From NCBI GenBank assembly GCA_009667805.1, contig CM019069.1:93283204-93347203 (forward strand): a stretch of 64,000 bases of DNA, read 5' to 3'. The stretch comes from Leptobrachium leishanense. Lineage: Eukaryota > Chordata > Amphibia > Anura > Megophryidae. Under the pieces are notes generated by a model. That model searched no databases and was not told the origin of the DNA. It was given only the letters and a program-made list of their open reading frames with translations. The translations under genes and the position numbers were made by a program. Position 1 is the stretch's first letter; each line of letters begins with the position of its first letter. Positions 22,152 to 33,532 of this stretch are shown here, one piece after another.

Positions 22152-24159
22152 TAGCAACCGGCAAATGGTGATAGAAAGGAAAAGGAAGTCAACTTATCTT
22201 TTTAGGATGAAATGCTGAGGAGGTTCCCTGGAGATGGTCCAAGATACTCCACACATAAATAGGGCAAAAAAATAGGAAGCCTCAGCGTCTGGAATAGGTT
22301 CCCGTTGTTCTATTCCGTTGGATCGTGGATATTATAGTCGCCAAATTTGGCAAAAAAGAAAGAAAGATGGGTGTAAGGTAGAAAATATTTTTAATTCCAA
22401 AATGGATAAATGGATAAAATAGCATACATATGCTCAAAGCCCGACGCGTTTCGTCTACAGCTAGACTTTTTCAAGGGCAATACAGGTTAAAAAGCAAAAA
22501 AAATCATATAACAAACAGAACACCCATCTTTCCTTTTATTACCCATACAGGGATTTCATTGGTCAGTTCATTAACTGTGGCGTTTTCCTTATATGGTAAG
22601 GTCACAGACCACATTTACACTCCCATGAGTCTTTGTTCTTAAAGTCCAATCCGCTCATTTGTTGTTTTCAAGAAGCCATTTTCATTGGATCCCTTTCGTT
22701 TCGTTTTCGGAACGTCGGGGAATCGTTTCCAGTATTCCTTTCTAACTTGACTTCCGATTTCAATCCGACCGGAAGTTCTTTCGTACTGCAGCATCTTCCC
22801 CTGTTCGGATCTAATTTCCCTCGCGATCTCCACCTCCACTTCCGTCCCCGTGAAAGACATCCGAAACTTTGCCATCGTATTAATTGCGACTTGATGATCG
22901 ATCTCCAATCCACGATTCTTGTACGAATCTTTATTCCCAATGTATCCAGGATCGTTCGGAAAGCAGATTTTTCTCTTCGATTCATAAAAGGAGAAAAATA
23001 TATGTATAAGAAAAATGTAAAAATGTATAAAAACAGAAAATTAAAAAATAAATGAAATAAAAAATAAAAAATTAAAAAAATGTAAATAAAGATAAAAAAT
23101 AAAAAATATATAGGTAAAAAATTAATCTTACCAGCCCTAAATACAAGGGGAAAAAAAAGAAACCCCTAAAAAGAGATATCCCTTAATATCTTAATAATTT
23201 CTTGATAGAGAATAAATTTATTCTCTATCAAGAAATTATTAAGATATTAAGGGATATCTCTTTTTAGGGGTTTCCTTTTTTTTCCCTTGTATTTAGGGTT
23301 GGTAAGATTAATTTTTTACCTATATATTTGTAATTTTTTATTTTTTATCTTTATTTACATTTTTTTAATTTTTTATTTTTTATTTCATTTATTTTTTAAT
23401 TTTCTGTTTTTATACATTTTTACATTTTTCTTATACATATATTTTTCTCCTTTTATGAATCGAAGAGAAAAATCTGCTTTCCGAACGATCTAAAGATTCG
23501 TACAAGAATCGTGGATTGGAGATCGATCATCAAGTCGCAATTAATACGATGGCAAAGTTTCGGATGTTTGTCACGGGGACGGAAGTGGAGGTGGAGATCG
23601 CGAGGGAAACTAGATCCGAACAGGGGAAGATGCTGCAGTACGAAAGAACTTCCGGACGGATTGAAATCGGAAGTCAAGTTAGAAAGGAATACCGGAAACG
23701 ATTCCCCGACGTTCCGAAAACGAAACGAAAGGGATCCAATGAAAATGGCTTCTTGAAAACAACAAATGAGCGGATTGGACTTTAAGAACAAAGACTCATG
23801 GGAGTGTAAATGTGGTCTGTGACCTTACCATATAAGGAAAATGCCACAGTTAATGAACTGACCAATGAAATCCCTGTATGGGTAATAAAAGGAAAGATGG
23901 GTGTTCTGTTTGTTATATGATTTTTTTGCTTTTTAACCTGTATTGCCCTTGAAAAAGTCTAGCTGTAGACGAAACGCGTCGGGCTTTGAGCATATTTATG
24001 CTATGTTATCCATTTATCCATTTTGGAATTTAAAATATTTTCTACCTTACACCCATCTTTCTTTCTTTTTTGCAAATTTGGCGACTATAATATCCACGAT
24101 CCAACGGAATAGAACAACGGGAACCTATTCCAGACGCTGAGGCTTCCTATTTTTTTGCC
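22152..24159 (-). mobile_element. Foldback retroelement B: near-perfect 1.9 kb palindrome
   Basis: The left arm (22263-23216) and right arm (23217-24159) are inverted copies meeting with no spacer at GAGAATAAATTTATTCTC. The differences I found are one 16 bp gap and a handful of substitutions. The element is bounded by an exact 14 bp direct repeat, ATATCTCTGTTAAA, at 22138-22151 and 24160-24173. The right copy abuts the arm directly. The left copy is followed by a 111 bp single-copy tail (22152-22262). Each arm has a short frame containing TSGRIEIGSQVRKEY that I do not recognise; being mirrored, it is read on both strands. The structure parallels elements A and C. Confidence 0.75.
23949..23980 (+). 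ncRNA. Hammerhead-ribozyme-like relic (right arm of element B; mirrored in left arm)
   Basis: The RNA would read UUGAAAAAG, a perfect 5 bp stem II (GUCUA GCUG UAGAC), GAAA, a minimal C-GC-G stem III and UC. The conserved CUGANGA strand is degraded (G8 is A). The inverted copy is at about 22441-22472. Confidence 0.45.
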
Positions 24160-24376
24160 ATATCTCTGTTAAAACCTGGGTACAATGATTAACTTGACAT
24201 TCACATTACCTTATTCCACTCCAGATTATGAATTGGTCACATTGAGTATTACATAATTTGGAAAGAATACGGTACAGAACAAGATCTTGTGTGCAGTCGA
24301 TGTTCACACCACTTAGTTAAGAAAATCTAACACATTGTGCTTAACTTCCCTGGCTTTCTGATTTTTTAAAAAGTTT

Positions 24377-25082
24377 GGCCCATATTACATTCCTCGTGCA
24401 ACACATTTGCGTGCACGCAAATGCACATTTGCGCGAGGAAAAAACCATTAGCGCATAACGTCGTATTACGACGTTCGCGCAAACGATGCGCGTTAACGTC
24501 CAATACGAGTGACCCTGCGCGAACCCAGCGTGAGCGCAAGTTCCTGCACGCATCCTATACTTAACATTGTGAGCGCCAATGCGTTAGTACACGTATGCGC
24601 GCATGGTATTACAATCTTAGTGCAAAATGTAACGCACAACGTTTGCGCGCATCATTTTAACGTCTTTGAAAACCTGGTGTTAACTTACAATCTGAACGTT
24701 CTGGCCGAAACAAAATGAACCTGCACAAAAAAAAATATATAGCACAGTACAGTTACACATTCTACACATACCCAAACAATAAAATTAGTAAATTGTTTAT
24801 TTTTTTTGTTGCAGCACATATACGCAGATTGACTTTGAGAGGCGCAACAACCGAAACCTAGCAAATGGTGGTTCTTAATTCTGAATGCCCACCGATTCCT
24901 GCATGCAACGGTCATTTGCGCCCGACTTTGCGCGTCGGATTTGCGCTCGAAAAAAGTTGAAGGCTGAAAAAATGCGCTCGGATCGTAATACCGCGTTAGT
25001 TTGCGCACGCTAACGTTTTTTTGCGTGCGCAAAAAAAATTGCGCTGCTCAAGCGCATTTGCGCAAAGAGTGTAATAGGGGCC
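24377..25082. repeat. MITE-like element (706 bp) with GGCCC termini
   Basis: The left end GGCCCATATTACATTC and the complement of the right end GAGTGTAATAGGGGCC form imperfect inverted repeats. TTT flanks both sides. The interior is full of GCGCAAA and TTTGCGC words, so the two halves tend to pair. No transposase. PIF/Harbinger is possible by analogy, but TTT is not its classic duplication. Confidence 0.6.
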
Positions 25083-25489
25083 TTTGTGTCTAAAAGCGTT
25101 TCAATTTTTTTGGAAAGGAAATGTGTTGTTTTATATAGTAAGCCTTTAATCCTTAGGAATAACTCACTGAAATCCGTGCAAACAAGAGTCTAGTAAACAC
25201 AGTCAGATAAAGTTTGAAACACAAAATAATAATTTATTATCCCAAAAATAAATATCCAAAATAATGCAAATAAATAATATTCAATAATATAATCAAACCA
25301 AAAACACAATCTTTCAGAAAAAAAGGGTGCAATATAATAGAGGATTTATTCTCAAAGCAGCTTTACAGAAATAAAAAGCACATAAAAATGGTTTCTAAAA
25401 TGTACCAGTGAAACATGGGACTGTTTACATTTTAATGTTTACCATTTTACAGTAGTTTTTACAGTTCCAAAATATTATTTTTTCAGTTT

Positions 25490-25715
25490 TCAAATTTGCC
25501 ACCTGGTCCCGCCCCCCCTGCGTCGCGTGGCTCGCAGGGAGCAGAACCAGGAAGCAAGTCGTTGGCTTCCGCGATCGCACTGCGGTGACGGCGAGGGAGC
25601 GCAAGATGAAGTGAGTATACAGCCCGAGTGTGGCTCAGGGTTACCGATCGCGGTAGCGAAATTTAACCCCGAGTCACACTCGGGAATACCGCCGGGCAGG
25701 TTATTTGATCCCATA
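25490..25715. repeat. GC-rich dispersed repeat fragment
   Basis: An abrupt GC-rich island contains an internal inverted repeat, CCCGAGTGTGGCTCAGGGTT against AACCCCGAGTCACACTCGGG. That pairing can form a 35-40 bp stem around 25620-25690. No coding support. Confidence 0.55.
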
Positions 25716-25789
25716 TGACAATGTTAATGATGCCTCAATTTAGATATGTGTATCACCATCCTGGCCTAATACAGAGAAGAAAGCATATT

Positions 25790-26455
25790 AGGGGTTATAC
25801 AAAGAATGCCGAAATTACCACCGAATTGCACCGAATTTCATGAAAATTCGGCTATTCAGAAATCTGTCAATTTGCAAAATATTGGTGCATTTTGGCATTC
25901 TTCGATGGGAGTGAAATTCCCCACAGACAAGTAATGGTTAATTTATTCAGAGAACGCCAAACAGTACCAAAATGTTGGGGAAATGCCTTTTTCGTTCAAC
26001 AGGTTTAAACTGGCGAATCCCATAGGTTTCGATGTATAAATAAATTACCATTTTTATTATTTTTTAATTCAACCATTTATTCTTTTCATTTGCAGTAAAA
26101 AGTTTATTTATTAGAATTTTTTAGGCATTTTTCTGGATTTTGTACGCAACATTTTTTATTCTCTTTTTTTATTATTTTCTTATAGGGCTTTTTTTATTAT
26201 TTCCCTGCATTTTCATATTTTTTTGTTTTAAACGCCTTTTTTAAAACTGCCTTTTATTTTCTTTACCCTCCGTTTGGTGGCATTCAGCGGCTGATTGTCT
26301 TTTTTCGGCAGTGTTCAGCGGTCTGTTCTACGGCGTCAGACGGACCATTGGCTGCATTCGGCGGTCTGTTCGGCAGGTCGTTGGCTGTGTTCAGTGGGTT
26401 GATCGACAGAAGTCAGCAAGTCGAGCAAAAAAAGAGCACTCAAATGTCTAAATAA
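25790..26455. repeat. MITE-like element related to 21215-22094
   Basis: The left end TTAGGGGTTATACAAAGAA and the right end AAATAACCCCCATAAT are inverted but diverged. The interior CGAATCCCATAGGTTTCGAT and the following AT-rich block match the 21215-22094 element in inverted orientation. There is a CGGC-rich right half (TTCGGCGGTCTGTTCGGC). No open frame. Confidence 0.55.
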
Positions 26456-27232
26456 CCCCCATAATCTTCCTTGATTAAACACTTACATGCGATTCATTTA
26501 GAAAACAATCTTAATATGAGCTTATACTTTATTGAATTACAGTATATCAAAAATTCATGTCACTTGTGAAAACATTGCATAAATGTGAACATCAAGAAAT
26601 ACAGCCACATACAGTCAGGTCCAAAAATATTGGGACATCGACACAATTCTAAAATCTTTGGCTCTATACACCACCACAATGGAGTTGGAATGAAACAAAC
26701 ACAATGTGCTTTAACTGCAGACTGTCAGCTTTAATTGGAGGGTATGTACATCCAACTCAGGTGAACGGTGTAGGATTTACAGCAGTTTGCAGATGTGCCT
26801 CCCACTTGTTAAGGGACCAAAGGTAATGGGACAGAATAATAATCATAAATCAAGCTTTCCCTTCTTAATACTTTGTTGCAAATCCTTTGCAGTCAATCAC
26901 AGCCTGAAGTCTGGAACGCATAGACATCACCAGTAGGGATGAGCCGAACACTCCCCGGGTTCGATTCGGAGCTGAATCCAAACTTTCCAAATGTGCTGGA
27001 TAAGCATTGCATTCCGAAGTTCTGCACCAGGGCAGCCATCAGAAATGATGGGGCCCCTTACTAAACCTCAAGATGGGCCCCCCCGGCACTCCATCAACCT
27101 CTAACAGCTTTTCTCCCCCTTCAAAAAAAAAAGGACATAAAATAGCACCACAGCAATAAAACTCCCAGTAATGTGTATTGTGTATGAGCGTATCATAGGA
27201 TTCACAGCAATAAATCTCACAGTAATGGGCTG

Positions 27233-27785
27233 TATATGATGGCCTTTGGGTCTGGGTCTGGGCCTGGTCCCTGGGTCTGGTTTGGGCCTTGGGGTCTGTG
27301 CTCTGGGCCTTGTGGTCTGGGCTGGGCCTGGTCCCTGGTCTGGGTCTGGGCCTTAGGGTCTGGCCCCTGGGGTCTGGGCCCTGAGTCTGGCCTGGGGTCT
27401 GAGCCCTGAGTCTGGCCTGGGGTCTGGTCCTTGGGGTCTGGTCTCTGGGACTTGGGGTCTGGGCCCTGGGTCTTGGCCCTGGGGTCTGGGCCTTGGCCCT
27501 GGGCCCTGGGTTTGGGCCTTTGGGTCTGGGCCCTGGGCCTTGGGGTCTGGTCCATGGGGTCTGGGCCCTGGGGTCTGGGCCTTGGGGTCTGGGCCCTGAG
27601 TCTGGCCTGGGGTCTGGGCCCTGAGTCTGGCCTGGGCCCTGGGCCTTGGGGCCCTAGGGTCTGGTCCTTGGGGTCTGGGCACTGGGGTCTGGTCCCTGGG
27701 TCTGGGCCTTGGGGTCTGGGCCCTGGGGTCTGGGCCCTGGGTCTGGGCCTTGGGGTCTGGGCCCTGGGTCTAGGCTGGGCCCTGG
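27233..27785. repeat. G-rich minisatellite in hAT
   Basis: About 550 bp made of variants of GGTCTGGGCCCTGGG with 7-8 bp sub-periodicity. The plus strand is G/T/C with almost no A. Many GGG runs could form G-quadruplexes. It lies between the hAT left end and the CR1 insertion. Confidence 0.9.
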
Positions 27786-28152
27786 CTCACCACTCCACTG
27801 TTTTCTTTTCTTCTGTCTTCTTTTCTATTCATCTTAAGGTTTTAAATTAGGTCTGGTGTGTAAAGTAGGTTAGGCTGGTGACTCATTGCTCTTACTGATT
27901 AGCATACAATTGGAATCAATTGGGTGTTATTTGCTAGGTGGTTAAACTTGTCCATGCCTTGCTGGGGGAGGTGTTCTTAGATGACTATATAAAGCTTGTG
28001 GAATATTAGCATGGTCTAATTGAGCTTGGGAAGCCTTCAAAGTGAGCACTTAGAGATATCCTGGAGATACTCTGGAGGTAGTCTGAGGTTAGACAGGAGG
28101 TAGAAAACCTACAAAAAGGTACGATTTGTTGGTTTAAATACATTCTTTTATA

Positions 28153-29185
28153 ATGGCAGGCTTGGTCCAGTGTAAGAGCTGTCATGCATTTGTTTTTAGA
28201 TCCAATTTTTGGAGGTTTGGAGTGTGCCTGATATGTAGGCAGCTCTCTTTATTGCAGCAGGAAATTGCCTGTTTGAAGTCTGAGATTTGTAAAGGCCAAA
28301 ACAGTAATTGAATTTAAGCAAGCATGGGATAGGCATACGGCTATCCTAAACAAAAGATAAATCCAGGTAAAGTAACCATGTAATTGGGCAGACTAGATGG
28401 GCCGAAAGGTTCTTATCTGCCGACATTTTTCTATGTTTCTATGTTTCTATCTGTTAGACAAACTCAGGCTATGACTATGACTGTTACAAAGCCACTGCCA
28501 CAGAGGCCTTCTAGGAGCGGCAGATGGACTACTGTAGGATCTGGTAGACTTAGAGTTGTGGATAGAAAACATGTCCCACAGTCTGTGGCTCTTCTTAATT
28601 CTTTTGAGGCACTTTCAGAGTGTAGTGGTGAGACGGAAGTAGGCTCAGACACCATAGTTGAGGAACCACCATCCCCTATGCCTAAGGTATGCAGGACTGC
28701 AACCAAGAACAATAAGTAAAAAGGTGGGACATGATAGAAGGCAATTGTTGCTGGGTGATTCTATCATAAGAGGTGTTGAGCTGGAGAGTAGTGGTTTGGT
28801 GAGATGTCTTCCTGGGGCTACTGATCGTAGAGACAAGAGACGTATTCTCAATACTGTCAAACAAGCAAAGCAGCAAGGGGAAGTGGATGTTCTAGTCCAT
28901 CTAGGGACAAATGACTTGGCTAGCAATGAGGTTTCTGAGATTAAGGAAGATTTTTGTGTTCTTGGAGGTGAAATACAGCAGATTGCGTCCACTGTGTCAT
29001 TCTCTGAAGTTTTGCCTGTGCATAACATTCAGGATAGGCAGATGCGCAATAGGGAATTTAATTTGTGGCTTCGGGAAAGGTGTCGAGAGCAAGGATTTGG
29101 CTTTGTGTCCCATGATAGCTCTAATTGGAGCAGAAAGGAACTGTATAAAAAAGATGGTTTGCATCTTACTCATAGGGGAACATAA
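28153..29185 (+). pseudogene. CR1 ORF1: zinc-finger plus SGNH-esterase protein, broken
   Basis: ATG at 28153 opens MAGLVQCKSCHAFVFRSNFW with a CxxC...CxxC finger (CKSC, CLIC) and a short coiled stretch. A 3'-tail insertion follows at 28294-28452. The frame then resumes (QTQAMTMTVTKPLPQRPSRS) to KNNK near 28719, shifts frame, and continues RRQLLLGDSIIRGVE (GDS nucleophile block), VHLGTNDLASNE (GTND block) and KKDGLHLTHRG (DxxH block). These are the hallmarks of the SGNH esterase found in CR1 ORF1. All catalytic blocks survive, although the frame is broken twice. Confidence 0.85.
28294..28452 (+). mobile_element. CR1 3'-end fragment inserted in CR1 ORF1
   Basis: Starting at AGGCCAAAACAGTAATTGAA, the sequence is almost identical to 32992-33150, the 3' end of the same element, including GGGCAGACTAGATGGGCCGA and the CTATGTTT tail. 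It includes only the last codons of ORF2 plus the 3' UTR. It interrupts the zinc-finger/esterase ORF1 and ends in ATCTGTTAGACAAACTC, where ORF1 resumes. Confidence 0.88.
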
Positions 29186-29270
29186 GTTCTCAGTGAGAAG
29201 TTCAAAGGTTTCGCAAAGAAATATTTAAACTAGGAGGGGGGGACAAAAAGGGTAAAAAACAATCTGCCTG

Positions 29271-30230
29271 TTCGGGAGCTATATCCCAATTGTATAGTCT
29301 TCTCCTCCGCCCGTCTCTCGAGAGCCCGTGCTCGTACCAACACCAATGGGAATTAGACCTGGGTCGCCAATTTTCCCGGGAGGAATGGGAAGCGATAACG
29401 GAGTAATCGATGGGGATAACGACATGTATTTTGATCAAAGAGAATTGTTACAAGGTACTCTCCAGGTGGTACCTAGACCCGGCCCGACTGCAGAAAATAT
29501 ATCCCACACTCACTGGCTTGTGTACTAGAGGCTGTGGTCAACGAGGTTCGTTCTATCACATGTGGTGGGAGTGTCGGCTGGTAACTGTCCTGTGGTCTTC
29601 AGTTTTTGCTATGATCTCCCGTGCCTTGGGATTGGCAGTATCTCCTGATCCCGCTCTGGCTTTACTCAATAGCCCGTCTAGACGACATGGTCTCTCACGC
29701 CCCTCTCTTTGACTGACACACCGTATTTGTACTTCAACCCACATTTGTATAGCCCGATCCTGGAAGCGAGACCTTCCCTCACTACCGGAGATAGCTGCGA
29801 AAGTGTGGTTTTTATATAAAATGGAACGCCTAACAGCACAATTACATGACACGCTCCAACAATGCACAAAGATTTGGGATCCTTGGATTACGTCGCAGAC
29901 TATGACGTAATCGAGTATAGTAATGTGGGACACTGAGACCTTGATTTAAAGTTGTTTTTTTATTTTTTATTTATTTTCTATTATTTTTATTATTTCATTT
30001 TTTCTCTTCCTCTCGGTATTATTTCTGTTGTTAATAAAGTTGTTAATATGTATGATTTGCAGGCTCTCTCTCGAGGTACCGTTAAGCCTCAGGGAAAGAA
30101 AACAGGTTCAGTTTTTCTCTATAAATCCAATCTTGTTCCTGACTCCCTGAGATTATGCACCGCTCTATGGGTTCATGAGTGCCTTATTGTTGTATTACTG
30201 AAAATCCAATAAAAATTGTTTTAAAAAAAA
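29271..30230 (+). mobile_element. 5'-truncated L1 with poly-A and 17 bp target duplication
   Basis: The insertion is bounded by AAAAAACAATCTGCCTG (29254-29270 and 30231-30247) and ends AATAAAAATTGTTTTAAAA in a poly-A run. The interior at 29430-29700 translates to the L1 ORF2 C-terminus: WYLDPARLQKIYPTL, then a zinc-knuckle CTRGCGQRGSFYHMWWEC. It lies between ORF1 and ORF2 of the CR1. Confidence 0.92.
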
Positions 30231-30273
30231 AAAAAACAATCTGCCTGATTGTCCCCCAAAACTAAATCGGAGG

Positions 30274-33060
30274 GTGCAAGCAACATGCGGGGAAAAAAAT
30301 GACAAGCTCAGAGTCGTATCTATAAATGCTCGCAGTTTAGTCAATAAAATCAATGAACTGGAGGCAATGATGGCAGCTGAAAAAGTAGATTTAGTTGCGG
30401 TTACTGAGACATGGTTCAGTGAGAAAAATAACTGGGACATAACAATACCGGGGTACTCTTTATATAGAAAAGACAGAGAAGGTAGGAAAGGAGGAGGAGT
30501 GGCCCTGTATGTGAAAAACAACATAAAAACGAACCAAATAAAAGTGAGCGAGGTGAACATAGAGTCAGTTTGGGTTACGCTAACATTTGGCAATCATACA
30601 GTAGCTCGTGTAGGTGTGATCTATAGACCCCCTGGACAAGTAGAAGAGCTAGATAATCTGCTGCTTGAGGAAATAGCCAAAATGGCAATGAAGGGGGAAG
30701 TTATTATCATGGGGGACTTTAATCTTCCTGATGTGAACTGGAAAACCAAAACAGCTGGGTGCACCAGGAGTAGAAATATTCTAAACTCCCTACTGGGATT
30801 ATCTCTAACACAAGTAGTTGAGGAGCCGACCCATAAAGAGGCCATATTGGATTTAATACTCACAAATGGAGGTTTGGTATCGGACGTTGTTGTAGGTGAA
30901 AATTTTGGATCTAGTGATCACCAGTCAGTATGGTTTCATATAAGAACAGGGATGGAGCCGCACCACACAAAAACAAAAGTTTTAGACTTTAAAAAAACAG
31001 ATTTTTCTAAAATGAGATTTTGTGTGAAGGAGTCATTATCAGACTGGAGGAGTTTAAAGGGAGTCCAGGAGAAATGGGATTATTTAAAGGAAGCATTATT
31101 GAAGGCCACAGGCAATTGCATTCGACTTATTAGCAAAAACAAAAAAGGGAAGAAACCACTGTGGTACTCTGCAGAAGTGGCCAAAATAGTGAAGAACAAA
31201 AAGACAGCATTCAATAATTATAAAACAACTCAGAGTGAAGAAGATAGGCAAACCTATAAAATTAGGCAGAAAGAGGCAAAGCAATTTATAAGAGCTTCCA
31301 AAGCACACGCAGAAGAGAAAATAGCTCAGTCAGTAAAAAAGGGGGACAAAACATTTTTTAGATACATAAACGAGAAAAGAAAAGTAAAACAAGGATTAGT
31401 TAGATTAAAAACAAAGGAAGGAAGGTATGTAGAAGAGGATAAAAGTCTTGCTGACTGCCTCAATGAATATTTTTGTTCAGTCTTTGCAGAAGAAAAGGAA
31501 GGAAAGGGACCTCAGTTAGGAGGAAACACTAACGAGACAATTACATATCAGTTTACAGAGGAGGAGGTTCTACAGCAGCTGTCTAAAGTAAAGACAAATA
31601 AATCAATGGGGCCTGATGGGATCCACCCTAAATTATTAAAAGAGCTCAGTGATGTAATAGCAAAACCGTTAACAGATTTATTTAACCAATCCTTGCTAAC
31701 GGGAGTCGTCCCAGAAGACTGGAAATTAGCAAATGTTGTGCCCATTCACAAGAAGGATAGTAGGGAGGAATCTGGGAACTATAGGTCAGTTAGTCTTATG
31801 TCAGTAGTGGGGAAATTAATGGAAACCATGTTAAAGGAAAGGATTGTTGAACATCTAAAAACACATAGATTACAGGATCAGAAACAACATGGGTTTACCT
31901 CAGGGAGATCATGCCAAACTAATCTTATTGATTTTTTTGATTGGGTAACAAAAATAATAGACACAGGTGGTGCAGTAGACATTGCTTATTTAGATTTCAG
32001 TAAGGCTTTTGATACTGTTCCGCATAGAAGGCTTATCAATAAATTGCAATCTTTGAGCTTGGATTCCAATATTGTTGAATGGATTAGGCAGTGGCTGAGT
32101 GACAGGCAACAGAGGGTTGTGGTAAATGGAGTTTATTCGGCGCAAGGTCTTGTTACCAGTGGGGTACCTCAGGGGTCAGTACTTGGACCCATTCTATTTA
32201 ATATTTTTATTAGTGATATTGCAGAAGGTATTAATGGAAAAGTATGTCTTTTTGCTGATGACACAAAGATTTGCAACAGGGTTGACGTTCCTGGAGGGAT
32301 CAGCCAAATGACAAATGATTTAGGTAAACTAAAAAAATGGTCGGAGCTGTGGCAATTGAGTTTTAATGTGGATAAGTGCAAGATAATGCACCTGGGACGT
32401 AAAAACCCAAGGGCTGAATATAGAATATTTGATACAGTCCTAACCTCAACATCTGAGGAAAGGGATTAAGGGGTTATTATTTCAGAGGATCTAAGGGTAA
32501 GTAGTCAATGTAATAGAGCAGCAGGAAATGCTAGCAGAATGCTTGGTTGTGTAGGGAGAGGTATTAGCAGTAGGAAAAGGGAAGTGCTCATGCCACTGTA
32601 AAGAGCACTGGTGAGACCTCACTTGGAGTACTGTGTGCAGTACTGGAGACCGTATCTCCAGAAGGATATAGACATCTTAGAGAGAGTTCAGAGAAGGGCT
32701 ACTAAAATGGTGTACGGCTTGAAGGAGAAAAGTTACCAGGAAAGGCTTAATGATCTTAACATGTACAGCTTGGAAAAAAGACGAGACAGAGGAGATATGA
32801 TAGAAACATTTAAAAACGTAAAGGGAATCCACAAGGTAGAGGAAGGGAGTATATTTAAAAGGAAACAAAGAAGCAAAACAAGAGGACATAGTCTTAGATT
32901 AGAGGGGCAAAGGTTTAAAAGTAACATCAGAAAGCATTATTTTACTGAGAGGGTGGTGGATACATGGAACAGTCTTCCAGTTGAAGTGGTAGAGGCCAAA
33001 ACAGTAATTGAATTTAAGCAAGCATGGGATAGGCATAAGGCTATCCTAAACAAAAGATAA
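30274..33060 (+). pseudogene. CR1 ORF2: endonuclease plus reverse transcriptase, two stop codons
   Basis: A single frame of 929 codons is interrupted only by TAA at 32467 and 32599. The endonuclease has LRVVSINARSLVNKINEL, VAVTETWFS (catalytic Glu), GDFNLPDVNW and SSDHQSVWF (SDH). The reverse transcriptase has NKSMGPDGIHPKLLKEL, VPEDWKLANVVPIHKK, VDIAYLDFSKAFDTVPHRRL, SGVPQGSVLGPILFN and an intact CLFADDTKI box. The C-terminal region has HLEYCVQYWRPYLQKDI and WNSLPVEVVEAK. Each stop is explained by one substitution in a family-conserved phrase (ERD-L-GV and PL-Y-RAL). It is the best-preserved coding sequence in the window, so the insertion is probably fairly recent. Confidence 0.92.
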
Positions 33061-33152
33061 ATCCAGGTAAAGTATCCATGTAATTGGGCAGACTAGATGG
33101 GCCGAAAGGTTCTTATCTGCCGACATTTTTCTATGTTTCTATGTTTCTTTTC

Positions 33153-33530
33153 TTCTCCTTTTGTTCAATCTTCTTCAATCTTCTTTTCTTCTTGTCTTCA
33201 GCCCGGGCCCTCCTTGCTCAGGCGCGCAGCTTCACTGAGTGGAGGCGCGGAGCCAAAGCAACGTGCTTGGGAGGCCCCCACATGCTGCTTGGCCCCGCCC
33301 AGCCAGGAAGTGAAGCTGTCAGGAGCCGGAGGAGACACAGTGTCTCCTCCGGCTCCTGCAGCAGCAGCAGCTGCAGAGATACAGCTCCGGATTTGGACTC
33401 ATCGAGTCCGATACCGGAGCTGTAAAAGGGCGACGCCGCTGCCGAGGGGGCCCGGGATCCCCCCCGGGCCCCTTACGGCAGCATGGGGTGTAATGCCCTG
33501 ATGGCGGCCCTGTTCTGCACCCTCCACATG
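33153..33530. other. GC-rich hairpin cluster in hAT
   Basis: After a CTT-rich run there is an abrupt GC-rich block with strong hairpins: AGGAGCCGGAGGAGACAC facing its complement at about 33320-33358, CAGCTCCGG with the complement CCGGAGCTG (33382-33422), and GGGGCCCGGGATCC facing CCCGGGCCCC near 33447-33472. No credible coding sequence. Confidence 0.6.
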
Positions 33531-33532
33531 CC

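Larger units (their letters stand above)
27838..33152 (+). mobile_element. Nearly full-length CR1-like LINE inside hAT
   Basis: The order is a 5' leader, ORF1 with zinc finger and esterase (28153-29185), ORF2 (30274-33060), then the 3' end GGGCAGACTAGATGGGCCGA with the tandem tail CTATGTTTCTATGTTTCT. It is interrupted by a copy of its own 3' tail (28294-28452) and by an L1 (29271-30230). The flanks TTTCTTTTCTTCT (about 27801 and 33146) may be a target duplication but are low-complexity. The 5' boundary is approximate. Confidence 0.88.

Noticed and set aside
22633..23785. Mirror-image frames of about 80-140 codons on both strands of the palindrome
   Set aside because: Each appears twice because the arms are inverted copies. 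No recognised domain, so not called as genes, although the shared frame is noted under element B.
27217..27850. Long proline/glutamine- or glycine/leucine-rich frames on both strands
   Set aside because: They are translations of the G-rich minisatellite. Any frame stays open because the repeat lacks stops.
27801..33158. TTTCTTTTCTTCT on both sides of the CR1 as a firm target duplication
   Set aside because: Low-complexity pyrimidine tracts, and CR1 elements usually make no long duplications. Kept only as a possibility.
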